Shown here piece by piece: positions 1-7,777 of a DNA stretch of 64,000 bases. A program made the position numbers and the translations under genes. Source of the stretch: Planctomycetota bacterium (lineage in GTDB: Bacteria; Planctomycetota; J058); assembly GCA_023954375.1 (NCBI GenBank), contig JAMLIC010000040.1, positions 16,283 to 80,282 on the forward strand, written 5' to 3'. The stretch's first letter is position 1. Every line of letters begins with the position of its first letter. The notes below the pieces were generated by a model. It saw only the letters and a list, made by a program, of their open reading frames with translations, had not been told where the DNA came from and ran no database searches.

Positions 1-793
1 CCTCGAGCTCGGCCTCGAGCGCGAGGATCCTCGCGGCGCGCCCCCGGCGGGCCTCCTCCTCCCTGCGCAGACGCTCCCGCTCCTCGCGCGCCAGCTGCTC
101 CCGGCGGCTCGCGTCGGCGCGCGCAGCGTCGGCCCTCGCCTGCGTGGCCTGCGCCTGTTCGCGACGCAGCGCCGCGAGGTCGAGGGTGACGGCCCCCTCG
201 GTCGCGGTCGCGCCCTCGACCTCGGCGGTGACCTCGACCGCGCCGAGGTGCGCCGCGCCGTGCACCCAGTCCTGCACGGACACGACCGCTCCTCCGGACG
301 TCACGCCGACCCGCTTCGCGAGGTCGGTCCCCTCGACGTGGAGCCGGACCCGCAAGGGGGCGCGCGGGAGCACCCACGCGTCCTCGGACTCGGTCCGCCG
401 GCCGACCTCCCGGGTGACCGTCGTCTCCTGGCTGTGGAGGAACGACAGCTCGCCGTCGCCGAGGGCGATGAGCCAGTAGAACGGGTTCCACCAGCCGAAG
501 AGGGCGAACAGCGCGACCGAGGAGGCGCTCGCGGCCTCAGTCCGCGACTCGGTCGCCTGCTCGGTCTCCACGTACTCGCGCCGCGTGACCTCCTTCTCGC
601 GGAGCACCATCCGGAGGCTCGGGCCCCCGTCGCCCGACGCCTCCAGGGAGAGCGTGGCCCGGTAGTGGCCGGTTCGCTCCCGGGTCGTGCCGGCGAGGGT
701 CGGCGGCCCGGGCCGCCAGGGGCCGACGGTCGTGCAGCCTCCAGCGAGGAGGGCGCACGCGGCGACCCACCGGCCGGCACGGGCCCGGCGCAC
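1..793 (-). CDS. Partial lipoprotein with coiled-coil tail (3' end outside window)
   Basis: The minus-strand frame is open from a GTG at 793 to the window edge (264 codons seen). It starts with an arginine-rich n-region and a short hydrophobic stretch ending in LLAGGC, a lipobox-like site with Cys20, so an acylated envelope protein is likely. A tryptophan/aromatic segment follows near residues 90-105 (FGWWNPFYW). The visible end, from about residue 215, is rich in Arg/Glu/Ala and should form a coiled coil. An in-frame GTG at 811 is an alternative start. It follows the alpha-2-macroglobulin gene by 67 bp on the same strand and may share its transcript. I do not recognise the family. Confidence 0.6.
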   Translation of the reverse strand, partial: MRRARAGRWVAACALLAGGCTTVGPWRPGPPTLAGTTRERTGHYRATLSLEASGDGGPSLRMVLREKEVTRREYVETEQATESRTEAASASSVALFALFGWWNPFYWLIALGDGELSFLHSQETTVTREVGRRTESEDAWVLPRAPLRVRLHVEGTDLAKRVGVTSGGAVVSVQDWVHGAAHLGAVEVTAEVEGATATEGAVTLDLAALRREQAQATQARADAARADASRREQLAREERERLRREEEARRGRAARILALEAELE

Positions 794-860
794 GGCGTGC
801 AGCGTGTCCACACCCTTGGTGTGCCAGCCGGACCTGGCGGAGTCAAGCGGCTCGCGCGAG

Positions 861-3800
861 CTACGGACGCTCGATCACGATGGTCGCGCCGTCCCCCCGC
901 CCGTGCGTGTCGGGCGCGTAGACGGCCTCGGCGAACGTCGGCAGGGCCGTGAACCGCCCGGCCACCTCGGCCCGCAGGTCGTAGGTGTACTCGAAGCTGG
1001 CCGCGCCGGTCTCGGGGTGCCTGAGCGGCAGGTGCGTGGCGAAGAACACGACGCGGTCGTCGTGGACCTCGCGCGCGCTCGCCCACCACGTCCACCGCGA
1101 CGCGGCGTCGTCGGTCACGACCTCGAAGCCGACCGGGAAGCGGTCCTCGAGGTTCACGTGCTCGACCGCGCCCGGGCGGGTGACGGTCATCGTCAGCCGC
1201 ACGCGCACGCGCTGCCCCTGCCGCACGCGCCCGCCGACCAGCGGCCGCTCGGTCTCGACCACCTGGCGCGTGGCCGGGTCGATCGAGGTCTCGACGAGCG
1301 AGTACTCGCGCCGGAGCCGGATCCCGCGGTCCTCGGCCACGAGCGGGTCCTGCCGCACCGTCTGCTGGAGGACCGCGGCGTGGTAGAGCGCGCCGCGCCC
1401 CTGGCGCTCGACGACGACCGTGTTCGCGCCGGCGCGGAGCGCCGACCCGGGCACGGTGATCGCGCGCGCCGGCTTCGCCACGTCGGCCGCCGCGAAGCGG
1501 CCGGCGAACACCTGCTGGCCGTTGACCTGCACCGTGACCGCGAGGTCGGGGTCGAGCTCGCCCGTGGCCCGCACGTGCTCGGCGAGCGTCATGACGACCG
1601 CGGCCGTGTCCTTGGTCGTCGTGTACTGGCCGCTGGCCTGCCGCCGCTCCATGAGCCACGCCACCGCCGCCGCCACCTTGTCGCTCTGCGGCGACGCCGC
1701 CAGGTAGGCGCGGGCCACGTAGGCCGTCGTCTCGACCGGGTTGCTCATCCACTGGCCGTACTGCACGGTGTTGCCCTGCCAGTGGCAGCGGCCCGGCGTC
1801 TCGATCGCGCTCCGGTCGAGCTCGGCGAGCACGTCGCGCGCGAGCGCCTGCTCGCCGGCCATGACCAGCGAGAGGACGAGCACGCCCCGGGCGTAGTCGT
1901 TGAGCGCGGCGCGCTGCCGCGCGAGGTCGCGCAGGTCGGCCCGGCGCACCCGGCCGGCGGTCGCCAGCGCGTAGGTCTGGTAGGCCCGCCCGTCGAGGTC
2001 GTCGAGGCGCCGGTCGAGCCGGTGCTCGAGGAACGCCGCCGCCTGCTCGAGCATGGGCGCCGGCACCTCGAAGCCGCCGCGCCCGGCGAGCGCGAGCCCA
2101 TACAGCACGTAAGCGCTCACGTACGGGTGGCTCTCGTTCTGGGCGAACCAGCCGAAGCCGCCGTCGGGGTTCTGCATGCCCTGGAGCTGGTCGACGCCGA
2201 CCTTGACCATCTCCGGCAGCGCGGCCATGAGCGCCGCGTCCTCGCGGCCGATCGTCCGCAGCACCTCGGCCACGACGACGTCGGGGAGGAACTTCGACAT
2301 GAGCTGCTCGACGCAGCCGTAGGGGTAGCCGACCAGGTAGTCGAGCGACTCGAGCATGGTGCCGGCGAGCGACGGCGCCAGGCTGAGCTTCAGCTCGGTG
2401 CCGGCGTCGATCGCCGCCGCGTCCTTCGTCAGCCGCAGGGTGACGCGCCCGTCGCGCAGGAGCGACCCGGCCTGGGCGTCGCGGCGCACGGCGCCGCGGG
2501 CGGCGACGGGCAGCGTCAGGCGCAGGGCGTCCTGGTCGAAGGTCGCGTCGGCGCGCGCCTCGAGCGAAGCCCTGGCGACCGACTCGACGCGCACCGGCCA
2601 GGTGACGCGCGCGTGGCCGCCGCGGGGGACGTTCACGGTGCGCGAGGCCGCGCCGAGGACGGTCACGCCCTGGGCGGCGAGGCGCACGGTCACGCGCGCC
2701 GGGTCGGCGCCCGGGGCGCCGTCCTTGGCCAGGTTGTGCACGACGGCGGCGAGCGTCATCTCGTCGCCCTCGACGAGGGTGCGCGGCGCCGCCAGGCGCA
2801 CGATCAGGTCCTTGCGCACGAGGGTGGTCGTCTTCGTCTCCCCGACCTGCGCGCCGCGGGTCACGGCCCGCGCCGTCAGCCGCCAGGTGGTCAGGTCGTC
2901 CGAGAAGGTCTCCGTGAGGGTGGCCTCGCCGCGCAGGTCGGTGACGACGCTGCCGACGAACCTGAGCGTGTCGACGAAGCGCTCGCGCGCCGCGCCGCCC
3001 TCGGCGCGGCCGGCGTCGCCGGGGGCCGCCTCGGCCACGCCCGCCTTGAGCATCACCGGCCCCCACCAGCCGCCGCCGTGCGCGCCGACCGTGGTCACCT
3101 GGTTGCCGCCGCGCGGGTAGAAGGTCTCGCGCAGCGCCGGCGCCTGGTCCTCACGCAGCCCGTAGATCGCCTCGTCGACGACCCCGAGCGCCACGTCGGC
3201 CTCGACCGGCCGGCCCAGGCGGTCCGTCGTCTTGATCAGGAGCGTGCCCCGGTCGCCCGGGCGGTACTCCGGTCGGTCCGCCGTGATCGTCACCTCGACC
3301 AGGGCGTCGAGCGGCGGGACGATCAGCTCCTTCTCCGCCTGCTGCACGCCGTCGCGCGTCGGCACGAGGACCGAGGCGAAGACGTTGGGCGCCATGTCAG
3401 CGGTGACGCGAACGGCGACCAGGCCGAGGCCGTGGACGATCGGGAAGGAGTAGGCGCTGTGCATGCCGCGCGACTCGAGCGTGAGGAGGCCGCGCCCCTC
3501 GCGCACGGGCGCGCGCACGAGGAGGAGCGCCGTGTCGCCGGGCGCGTAGGCCTCCTTGTCGGCCGTCACCGAGACCGACTGCCACGACCAGTCGACGCCG
3601 CCGCGGTCGTCGTGGACCCAGAGCGTCCGCTCCGACGTGACCCGGTTGGCGCCGACGTCGAGCGCCGTGGCGGTGATCACGAACTGCGCCCGCGTGCGCA
3701 CGAGGAGGCGCAGCCCGGCCGTGCCGTCGGGGCCGGTCACGAGCGTGCGCGACACGCGGAGGTCGCGGTTGCCCTGCGGGTCGACCGCCTCGATCCGCAG

Positions 3801-5288
3801 CGCCACCGGCACCCCGGCCACGCCGGCGCCGTCGTGGCGCGCCGCGCTCACACGCACCTGCGCCACGTCGTCGGGGCGGTAGACCGCGCGGTCCGTGAGG
3901 ACCTGCAGGTCGAAGGCCGCCCGGTTGACGGCCAGCGCCCCGGCGCCGGCCACCATGCGGTCGCTGGCGTCGGTGACCTCGGCCGAGACCTCGTAGTCGG
4001 CGTCCTCGCCGTCGCGCGTGGTCGGGAAGCGCACCCGCGCCGTCCCGTCGGGGCCCAGGGTCACCTCGCCCTGGGCGACCACCTCGGCGACCGGCTCCGG
4101 CCGCCAGATGCAGCGAAGCACCATGGGCTCGAGCCAGGGGTTCCACCAGCGCCAGCGCGGCCGCTTGCTCACGGTCCAGCGCGCGGTCCCTCCGGCGACC
4201 GGCGCGCCGAAGTAGTACTCCGCCGCGATCGTGGCGCTCCCCTGCTGGCCCTGCACGATCGACGCCGCGGCCGGCGTGACGGTCACCTTGAACTCGGGCT
4301 TGCGGTAGGCCTCGACGCCGAACGACGACCAGGCGACCGCGCCCGTGTGCGGGCCGGCTGGGCCGACCTCGAGCTCGAGGCCCCACTCGCCGAGCGCGGC
4401 GCCGGCGGGCAGGGTGTAGCTGCCCGAGGCGGTGCCGAAGGCGCTCGTGCGCTGCGCGCCGAGGCTCAGGCGCTGGCCGCGCGCGTCGCGCAGGAACAGC
4501 CGCACCTCCTCGCCCTGCGGCGTGCGGTAGCTCGGGGCGGCGCCGCCGAGCTGCTCGCGCAGGACGGCGCGCCAGTGGACCACGTGGCCCGGGCGGTAGA
4601 GGGGGCGGTCGGTCGAGAGGTGCGCCACCCAGCGGTGCCCCGCCGACCAGCTCCGGTCCCAGGTCTGCTGGATCGCGACGCTCGTCCCCGAGCGGGCGAC
4701 GAACGTCAGCGCGCCCGTGGGGGCGGTCGAGGCGCGCGCGAGGCCGAGCGCGTCCGTCGTCGAGGCGCCGAGGAGGCGCGGCGCGGCGTCGCCGCGCGTC
4801 TCGAGCACGGCCACCCGGACGCCCTGCGCCGGGCGCTCGTCCTCGTGCACGAGCGCCAGCGAGCGCTGGTCGTCGCGCTTCACGGCGAGGCCGAGGCGCG
4901 TGACGACCACCGCCTGCGCCTGCTCGCTCGGCTGGCCCGCCGTGGCCCGGGCCACGTGCACGTAGAGGCCGGGCAGGTTGGGCAGGGCCAGCGCGCCCTG
5001 CTCGCCCTGGAACGCGACCGTGCGCCGCGGGCGCAGGCGCGCGCGGTCGACGACGACGCCGCCCTCGCGCACCGAGGCCTCGACGTCCTCGGCCGGGATG
5101 CGGTACTCGTCGACGACGAACCGCGTCGCCCCCCAAAGGTAGAACGACGCCTGCTCGCCCGCGTTCGGCGCGACGGTGCGCCCGAGCCACGCCTTGACCA
5201 CCTGGTCCTGTGCCGCCGCCGGCGCGGCCAGCGCGGCCAGCGCCACGGCCAGCGCCACCGCCGTCCTCGTCATCCTCGTCACGTTCAT
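861..5288 (-). CDS. Alpha-2-macroglobulin family protein with thioester motif
   Basis: 1475 aa. Bacterial alpha-2-macroglobulins trap attacking proteases in the periplasm by covalent capture through a Cys-Gln thioester. The thioester motif is present: C992-V-E-Q995 inside GYPYGCVEQ. It is followed by the alpha-helical thioester-domain signature NPDGGFGWF. MG-type beta domains precede it, with TDRPLYRPG near residue 228 and ADRPEYRPGD near 673. The start at 5288 gives a clean signal peptide (LAVALAALAAPAAAQ) with AGGAG about 10 bp upstream. The frame stays open 143 codons further upstream, but that part lacks a signal peptide and uses unusual codons (AGA, ATA). There is no lipobox, so it is predicted to be soluble in the periplasm. 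The usual partner, a PBP1C-type transglycosylase, is not in the window. Confidence 0.93.
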   Translation of the reverse strand: MNVTRMTRTAVALAVALAALAAPAAAQDQVVKAWLGRTVAPNAGEQASFYLWGATRFVVDEYRIPAEDVEASVREGGVVVDRARLRPRRTVAFQGEQGALALPNLPGLYVHVARATAGQPSEQAQAVVVTRLGLAVKRDDQRSLALVHEDERPAQGVRVAVLETRGDAAPRLLGASTTDALGLARASTAPTGALTFVARSGTSVAIQQTWDRSWSAGHRWVAHLSTDRPLYRPGHVVHWRAVLREQLGGAAPSYRTPQGEEVRLFLRDARGQRLSLGAQRTSAFGTASGSYTLPAGAALGEWGLELEVGPAGPHTGAVAWSSFGVEAYRKPEFKVTVTPAAASIVQGQQGSATIAAEYYFGAPVAGGTARWTVSKRPRWRWWNPWLEPMVLRCIWRPEPVAEVVAQGEVTLGPDGTARVRFPTTRDGEDADYEVSAEVTDASDRMVAGAGALAVNRAAFDLQVLTDRAVYRPDDVAQVRVSAARHDGAGVAGVPVALRIEAVDPQGNRDLRVSRTLVTGPDGTAGLRLLVRTRAQFVITATALDVGANRVTSERTLWVHDDRGGVDWSWQSVSVTADKEAYAPGDTALLLVRAPVREGRGLLTLESRGMHSAYSFPIVHGLGLVAVRVTADMAPNVFASVLVPTRDGVQQAEKELIVPPLDALVEVTITADRPEYRPGDRGTLLIKTTDRLGRPVEADVALGVVDEAIYGLREDQAPALRETFYPRGGNQVTTVGAHGGGWWGPVMLKAGVAEAAPGDAGRAEGGAARERFVDTLRFVGSVVTDLRGEATLTETFSDDLTTWRLTARAVTRGAQVGETKTTTLVRKDLIVRLAAPRTLVEGDEMTLAAVVHNLAKDGAPGADPARVTVRLAAQGVTVLGAASRTVNVPRGGHARVTWPVRVESVARASLEARADATFDQDALRLTLPVAARGAVRRDAQAGSLLRDGRVTLRLTKDAAAIDAGTELKLSLAPSLAGTMLESLDYLVGYPYGCVEQLMSKFLPDVVVAEVLRTIGREDAALMAALPEMVKVGVDQLQGMQNPDGGFGWFAQNESHPYVSAYVLYGLALAGRGGFEVPAPMLEQAAAFLEHRLDRRLDDLDGRAYQTYALATAGRVRRADLRDLARQRAALNDYARGVLVLSLVMAGEQALARDVLAELDRSAIETPGRCHWQGNTVQYGQWMSNPVETTAYVARAYLAASPQSDKVAAAVAWLMERRQASGQYTTTKDTAAVVMTLAEHVRATGELDPDLAVTVQVNGQQVFAGRFAAADVAKPARAITVPGSALRAGANTVVVERQGRGALYHAAVLQQTVRQDPLVAEDRGIRLRREYSLVETSIDPATRQVVETERPLVGGRVRQGQRVRVRLTMTVTRPGAVEHVNLEDRFPVGFEVVTDDAASRWTWWASAREVHDDRVVFFATHLPLRHPETGAASFEYTYDLRAEVAGRFTALPTFAEAVYAPDTHGRGDGATIVIERP

Positions 5289-5731
5289 CACCCGGTGCTC
5301 CTGGTCGGACCTCGCACGCCAACGCGACGCGTCACGCGCACGGCAGACATTTCCGAATCCTGACGACCGGAACTGGTCGGGAGTGCGGATGTCGCCCGGC
5401 GGCGACGCATTCAACTCGTTGTGATTGCGTATCTTGCTTCTGCTGCGGGTCCGACGCTTCTTGCGTCCGCCTGCGCTTCGCACGCCGCAGGCCATGTGAT
5501 GCAAGCGGCGCGGGCCGAGGGGCCCGCGTGGGGGCCGGTGGGGGGCCTCTCGCGTCGAGTCCTTGACCATTTCTGCGCGAAGCCCCTGCACCTCCGTGGG
5601 TTGACGCGGCAGCAGGCCCCCGCGGAGCGGACGCCGGTCGGCCCGTCGTCCCTCCAAGCGCCTTGGAGAAAATAGCTTATGCGTTTCCAGCCATCCCGGC
5701 CGCGAGCCGCCACGCACGCGCTGACAACGGC
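5289..5731. other. Intergenic region, comparatively AT-rich, no gene supported
   Basis: This lies between the divergent alpha-2-macroglobulin and mraZ genes. It contains patches much richer in A/T than anything around it, near 5340-5460 and 5665-5695. A perfect 7-bp stem with a CGC loop spans 5652-5668 (CTCCAAG/CTTGGAG) and is followed by AAAATAGCTTAT. Short open frames cross it on both strands but lack ribosome sites and the local codon bias. A structured leader or small RNA is possible but unproven. Confidence 0.4.
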
Positions 5732-5760
5732 TTGTTGCGGGGGTGGCCCGGGGCTATAAG
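5732..5760 (+). promoter_or_regulatory. Sigma70-type promoter of mraZ
   Basis: TTGTTG at 5732-5737 and TATAAG at 5755-5760 are separated by exactly 17 bp. Transcription would begin near 5767, about 50 nt before the mraZ start and at the edge of the MraZ-box repeats. Confidence 0.7.
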
Positions 5761-5769
5761 GGGGTGTCG

Positions 5770-5804
5770 TGGGGATTGGTGGGGATCCGGGTGGATCCGT
5801 GGCC
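5770..5804 (+). promoter_or_regulatory. MraZ-box direct repeats (predicted autoregulatory operator)
   Basis: TGGGG occurs at 5770 and 5780, and degenerate copies follow in the same 10-bp register at 5790 (GGTGG) and 5800 (TGGCC). In E. coli, MraZ binds TGGGN repeats separated by 5 nt just downstream of its own promoter. Spacing and position here match, so MraZ autorepression is the natural inference. Confidence 0.65.
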
Positions 5805-5818
5805 CCAGGGGGAGACCG

Positions 5819-6325
5819 GTGGCGCAGGCGGGCGACGACATCGTGGCGCCCGGTGGCCGTGGGCCGCTGAACCTGCTCGGCAGCCATCGCCACGCCCTCG
5901 ACGAGAAGCGCCGGGTGGCCATCCCCAAGGTCTTCCGCGAGCAGATCCTGGCCGCCGGCGAGGGCGACACCTACGTCCTGTGCCGGCAGCTGGGCGGCGA
6001 CAAGTGCCTGGCGCTCTACCCGGCGGGCCGCTTCGAGGTGCGCCTGACGCAGGTGGAGAGCATGCGCGAGGGGTCGGCGCTGGGCGTGGGCGCCAAGGCG
6101 GTGCGCGCCTACCTGCGCCAGCTGCGCATGACGGCCGCCACGCTCGTCCCGGACAAGCAGGGCCGCGTCACGCTCACCGAGGAGCAGTGCCGGCTCGTCT
6201 CGATCACCAAGGACGTCGTCTTCGTCGGCGCGGGCGACTGCGCGGAGCTGTGGGCTCCGGAGCAGCTCGAGCAGGGCGAGGACGGGCCGGACTTCACGGA
6301 CCTGGCGCGGCAGATCTTCGGCTGA
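5819..6325 (+). CDS. mraZ: Transcriptional regulator MraZ
   Basis: 168 aa, slightly longer than the usual 145-155 because of about 16 extra N-terminal residues. MraZ is a ring-forming DNA-binding protein with two AbrB/SpoVT-like halves. The first half carries LDEKRRVAIPKVFRE; the second carries VPDKQGRVTL, both matching the DxKGRxxxP-type signature. The start is the GTG at 5819, chosen because AGGGGGAG lies 4 bp upstream and because it follows the operator repeats; the frame is open further upstream across the promoter, which cannot be coding. In most bacteria mraZ heads the division and cell-wall cluster and is followed by rsmH and ftsL. Here two short unknown genes follow instead, so this mraZ is detached from that cluster. 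Confidence 0.95.
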   Translation: MAQAGDDIVAPGGRGPLNLLGSHRHALDEKRRVAIPKVFREQILAAGEGDTYVLCRQLGGDKCLALYPAGRFEVRLTQVESMREGSALGVGAKAVRAYLRQLRMTAATLVPDKQGRVTLTEEQCRLVSITKDVVFVGAGDCAELWAPEQLEQGEDGPDFTDLARQIFG

Positions 6326-6369
6326 CGGGCGGGTCGGCCCCGCCGCGGGCGGGGCGAGGAGCAAGGCGC

Positions 6370-6609
6370 GTGGAGAAGCGGAACTGGCGCGGTGAGGCGA
6401 TCGACCGGGCGCGCGTCGAGGGCGAGCAGCTCGAGCAGCTCATGCGGAGCATCCTCAAGCTCTTCGCGGACGGCTGCCTGGTCTACCGGCGGCGCGAGCG
6501 GCACGGACCGTCGGTGGAGACGAAGTCCGACCGGCTCCGCCGGCTCCGGCAGCGGCAGCCCGCCGTCATCGAGCCCGGGGCCGCGGCCCTCAACGCGGAC
6601 GTGGCGTAG
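6370..6609 (+). CDS. Small hypothetical protein in the mraZ operon
   Basis: 79 aa from a GTG at 6370, with GAGGAG about 9 bp upstream and 44 bp after mraZ. The product is charged and largely helical (RARVEGEQLEQLMRSILKLF), then strongly basic (YRRRERHG, RLRRLRQRQ). It has no signal peptide or membrane segment. Its stop codon shares a base with the next start (TAGTG), so translational coupling is likely. I do not recognise the family. Position after mraZ suggests co-transcription, but the ORF is short in a high-GC genome, so confidence is moderate. Confidence 0.55.
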   Translation: MEKRNWRGEAIDRARVEGEQLEQLMRSILKLFADGCLVYRRRERHGPSVETKSDRLRRLRQRQPAVIEPGAAALNADVA

Positions 6610-6821
6610 TGAGCGCGCTCGCGGCGGTCCGGGCGCTGCTCGAGCGGCTGCAGTCGGGCGAGGCGCTGAGCGAGGCGGAGCTCGACGCGCTGGCGCTCGA
6701 GGCGCGCGCCCTGCGCCGCCGGCTCGAGCGCCTGCGCGCCGCCGCGCCCGAGGTCGAGGTCGAGCTCGACCCGACGCTGGCGCGGCTGGCGGAGCGCGCC
6801 GCGCCGGCCTTGCCGGTGTGA
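6609..6821 (+). CDS. Small helical hypothetical protein
   Basis: 70 aa from a GTG at 6609 that overlaps the previous stop by one base. The sequence is Leu/Ala/Glu/Arg-rich (LLERLQSGEALSEAELDAL and RALRRRLERLRAA) and should form two amphipathic helices or a short coiled coil. It has no cysteines, signal peptide or membrane segment. It ends 54 bp before the convergent acidic-protein gene. Function unknown; support comes from coupling to the gene before it and from normal codon bias. Confidence 0.5.
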   Translation: MSALAAVRALLERLQSGEALSEAELDALALEARALRRRLERLRAAAPEVEVELDPTLARLAERAAPALPV

Positions 6822-6875
6822 GGTCGTGATGGCGGGCGCGACCTGCTGCCCCCCCGAGCGTGGTCCGGGTCGCCC

Positions 6876-7598
6876 CTACGTCCACACCGTCCGGAAGTGC
6901 TTCCGCGGGCCCCCGTCGCCCTCGTCGTCCTCGCCCTCCTCGCGCTCCTCCTCCTCGCCGAGGAGCAGGTCGGGGTGGGCGGTGTAGTCGGGGTCGTCGT
7001 CGTCGTCGCCGATCACCGGCGGCGGCTCGTCCTCGAGGTCCTGCGACGGGGGGGCCCCGCCGACGAGCCCGCGGCGGAAGTCGAACTCGCGCTCGGCGCG
7101 CACCGCGTCGTGCTCGAGCACGGTGCGGTCGAGGAACTGCACCAGCGGCGAGTCGAGGAAGTAGGTGTCCGGGATCGCGTCCCAGTCCTCGTAGCGCTCG
7201 ACGACCCGGGTGGCGGCCCCGACGAGCACGTCGTACTCGGTCGGGTCGACGTAGAAGATCGCGCCCTTGACCTCCTCGCCGTCGTCGAGGAGCACCGACG
7301 TCTCCTCGACCGCGTCCGCGCGCTCCTCGCTGGGGAAGACGCAGAACTGGGGCAGCTCGCTGGTCGTGCGCATGGCCTCGTTGAGGGCCGGGACGAAGTG
7401 GACCTCGACGTTGCGGTTGACGACGACGCGCACCTCGCCGCCCCAGCGCTCGTCGCCCTCCTCGTCCTCGCGGTGGTCCTCGACGCCGAAGAGGAAGGCG
7501 CGCTGCACCAGGGCCAGATGGCGGAACAGGCCCTGCGGGTTGTCCTGCCGCAGGGTGCGCATCTCGTCCAGGGTGAGGGTGTCGCCGTCGACGTCCAT
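6876..7598 (-). CDS. Acidic hypothetical protein
   Basis: 240 aa, starting at the ATG at 7598 with GGAG upstream. The first 190 residues look like a folded cytoplasmic domain: DEMRTLRQDNPQGLFRHLAL near the start, then alternating hydrophobic strands (VRVVVNRNVEVHFVPAL, KGAIFYVDPTEYDVLV). From about residue 195 the chain becomes very acidic, with runs of Asp and Glu (IGDDDDDPDY, GEEEEREEGEDDEGDGG), and ends in RKHFRTVWT. Such tails are usually disordered. No signal peptide or membrane helix. It is downstream of the AsmA-like gene, separated by a strong hairpin. Not recognised. Confidence 0.7.
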   Translation of the reverse strand: MDVDGDTLTLDEMRTLRQDNPQGLFRHLALVQRAFLFGVEDHREDEEGDERWGGEVRVVVNRNVEVHFVPALNEAMRTTSELPQFCVFPSEERADAVEETSVLLDDGEEVKGAIFYVDPTEYDVLVGAATRVVERYEDWDAIPDTYFLDSPLVQFLDRTVLEHDAVRAEREFDFRRGLVGGAPPSQDLEDEPPPVIGDDDDDPDYTAHPDLLLGEEEEREEGEDDEGDGGPRKHFRTVWT

Positions 7599-7704
7599 GG
7601 CCGGCTCCAGGGCTCTCCTGGCCAGTATAGCCGCCCTTCGCCCTCGTCCTGCACCTGGTGCACTTGGTGCGGCGGCCTCCTGGCCGCCGAGGGAGCCTGA
7701 GCGG

Positions 7705-7734
7705 CCGGGGCGTCGCGGAAGCGCGACGCCCCGG
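7705..7734 (-). terminator. Perfect 13-bp hairpin, possible terminator of the AsmA-like gene
   Basis: CCGGGGCGTCGCG pairs perfectly with CGCGACGCCCCGG around a 4-nt GAAG loop. It lies 44 bp after the stop of the AsmA-like gene and before the next co-directional gene. There is no T-run after it, so it may stop transcription weakly, or protect a 3' end. Confidence 0.4.
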
Positions 7735-7777
7735 CGAACGGCAGCGCCCGCCATCCTCCGCCGCAGCCGCGATCACG

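Noticed and set aside
687..5363. A 1558-codon open frame on the plus strand
   Set aside because: It is antisense to the alpha-2-macroglobulin gene. In very GC-rich DNA stop codons are rare, and the product (long Arg/Ala/His/Asp runs) has no fold-like pattern, signal or start site.
5288..5717. Upstream extension of the alpha-2-macroglobulin by 143 codons
   Set aside because: It would remove the signal peptide from the N-terminus, and the extension has AGA/ATA codons and no ribosome site; AGGAG directly precedes the ATG at 5288.
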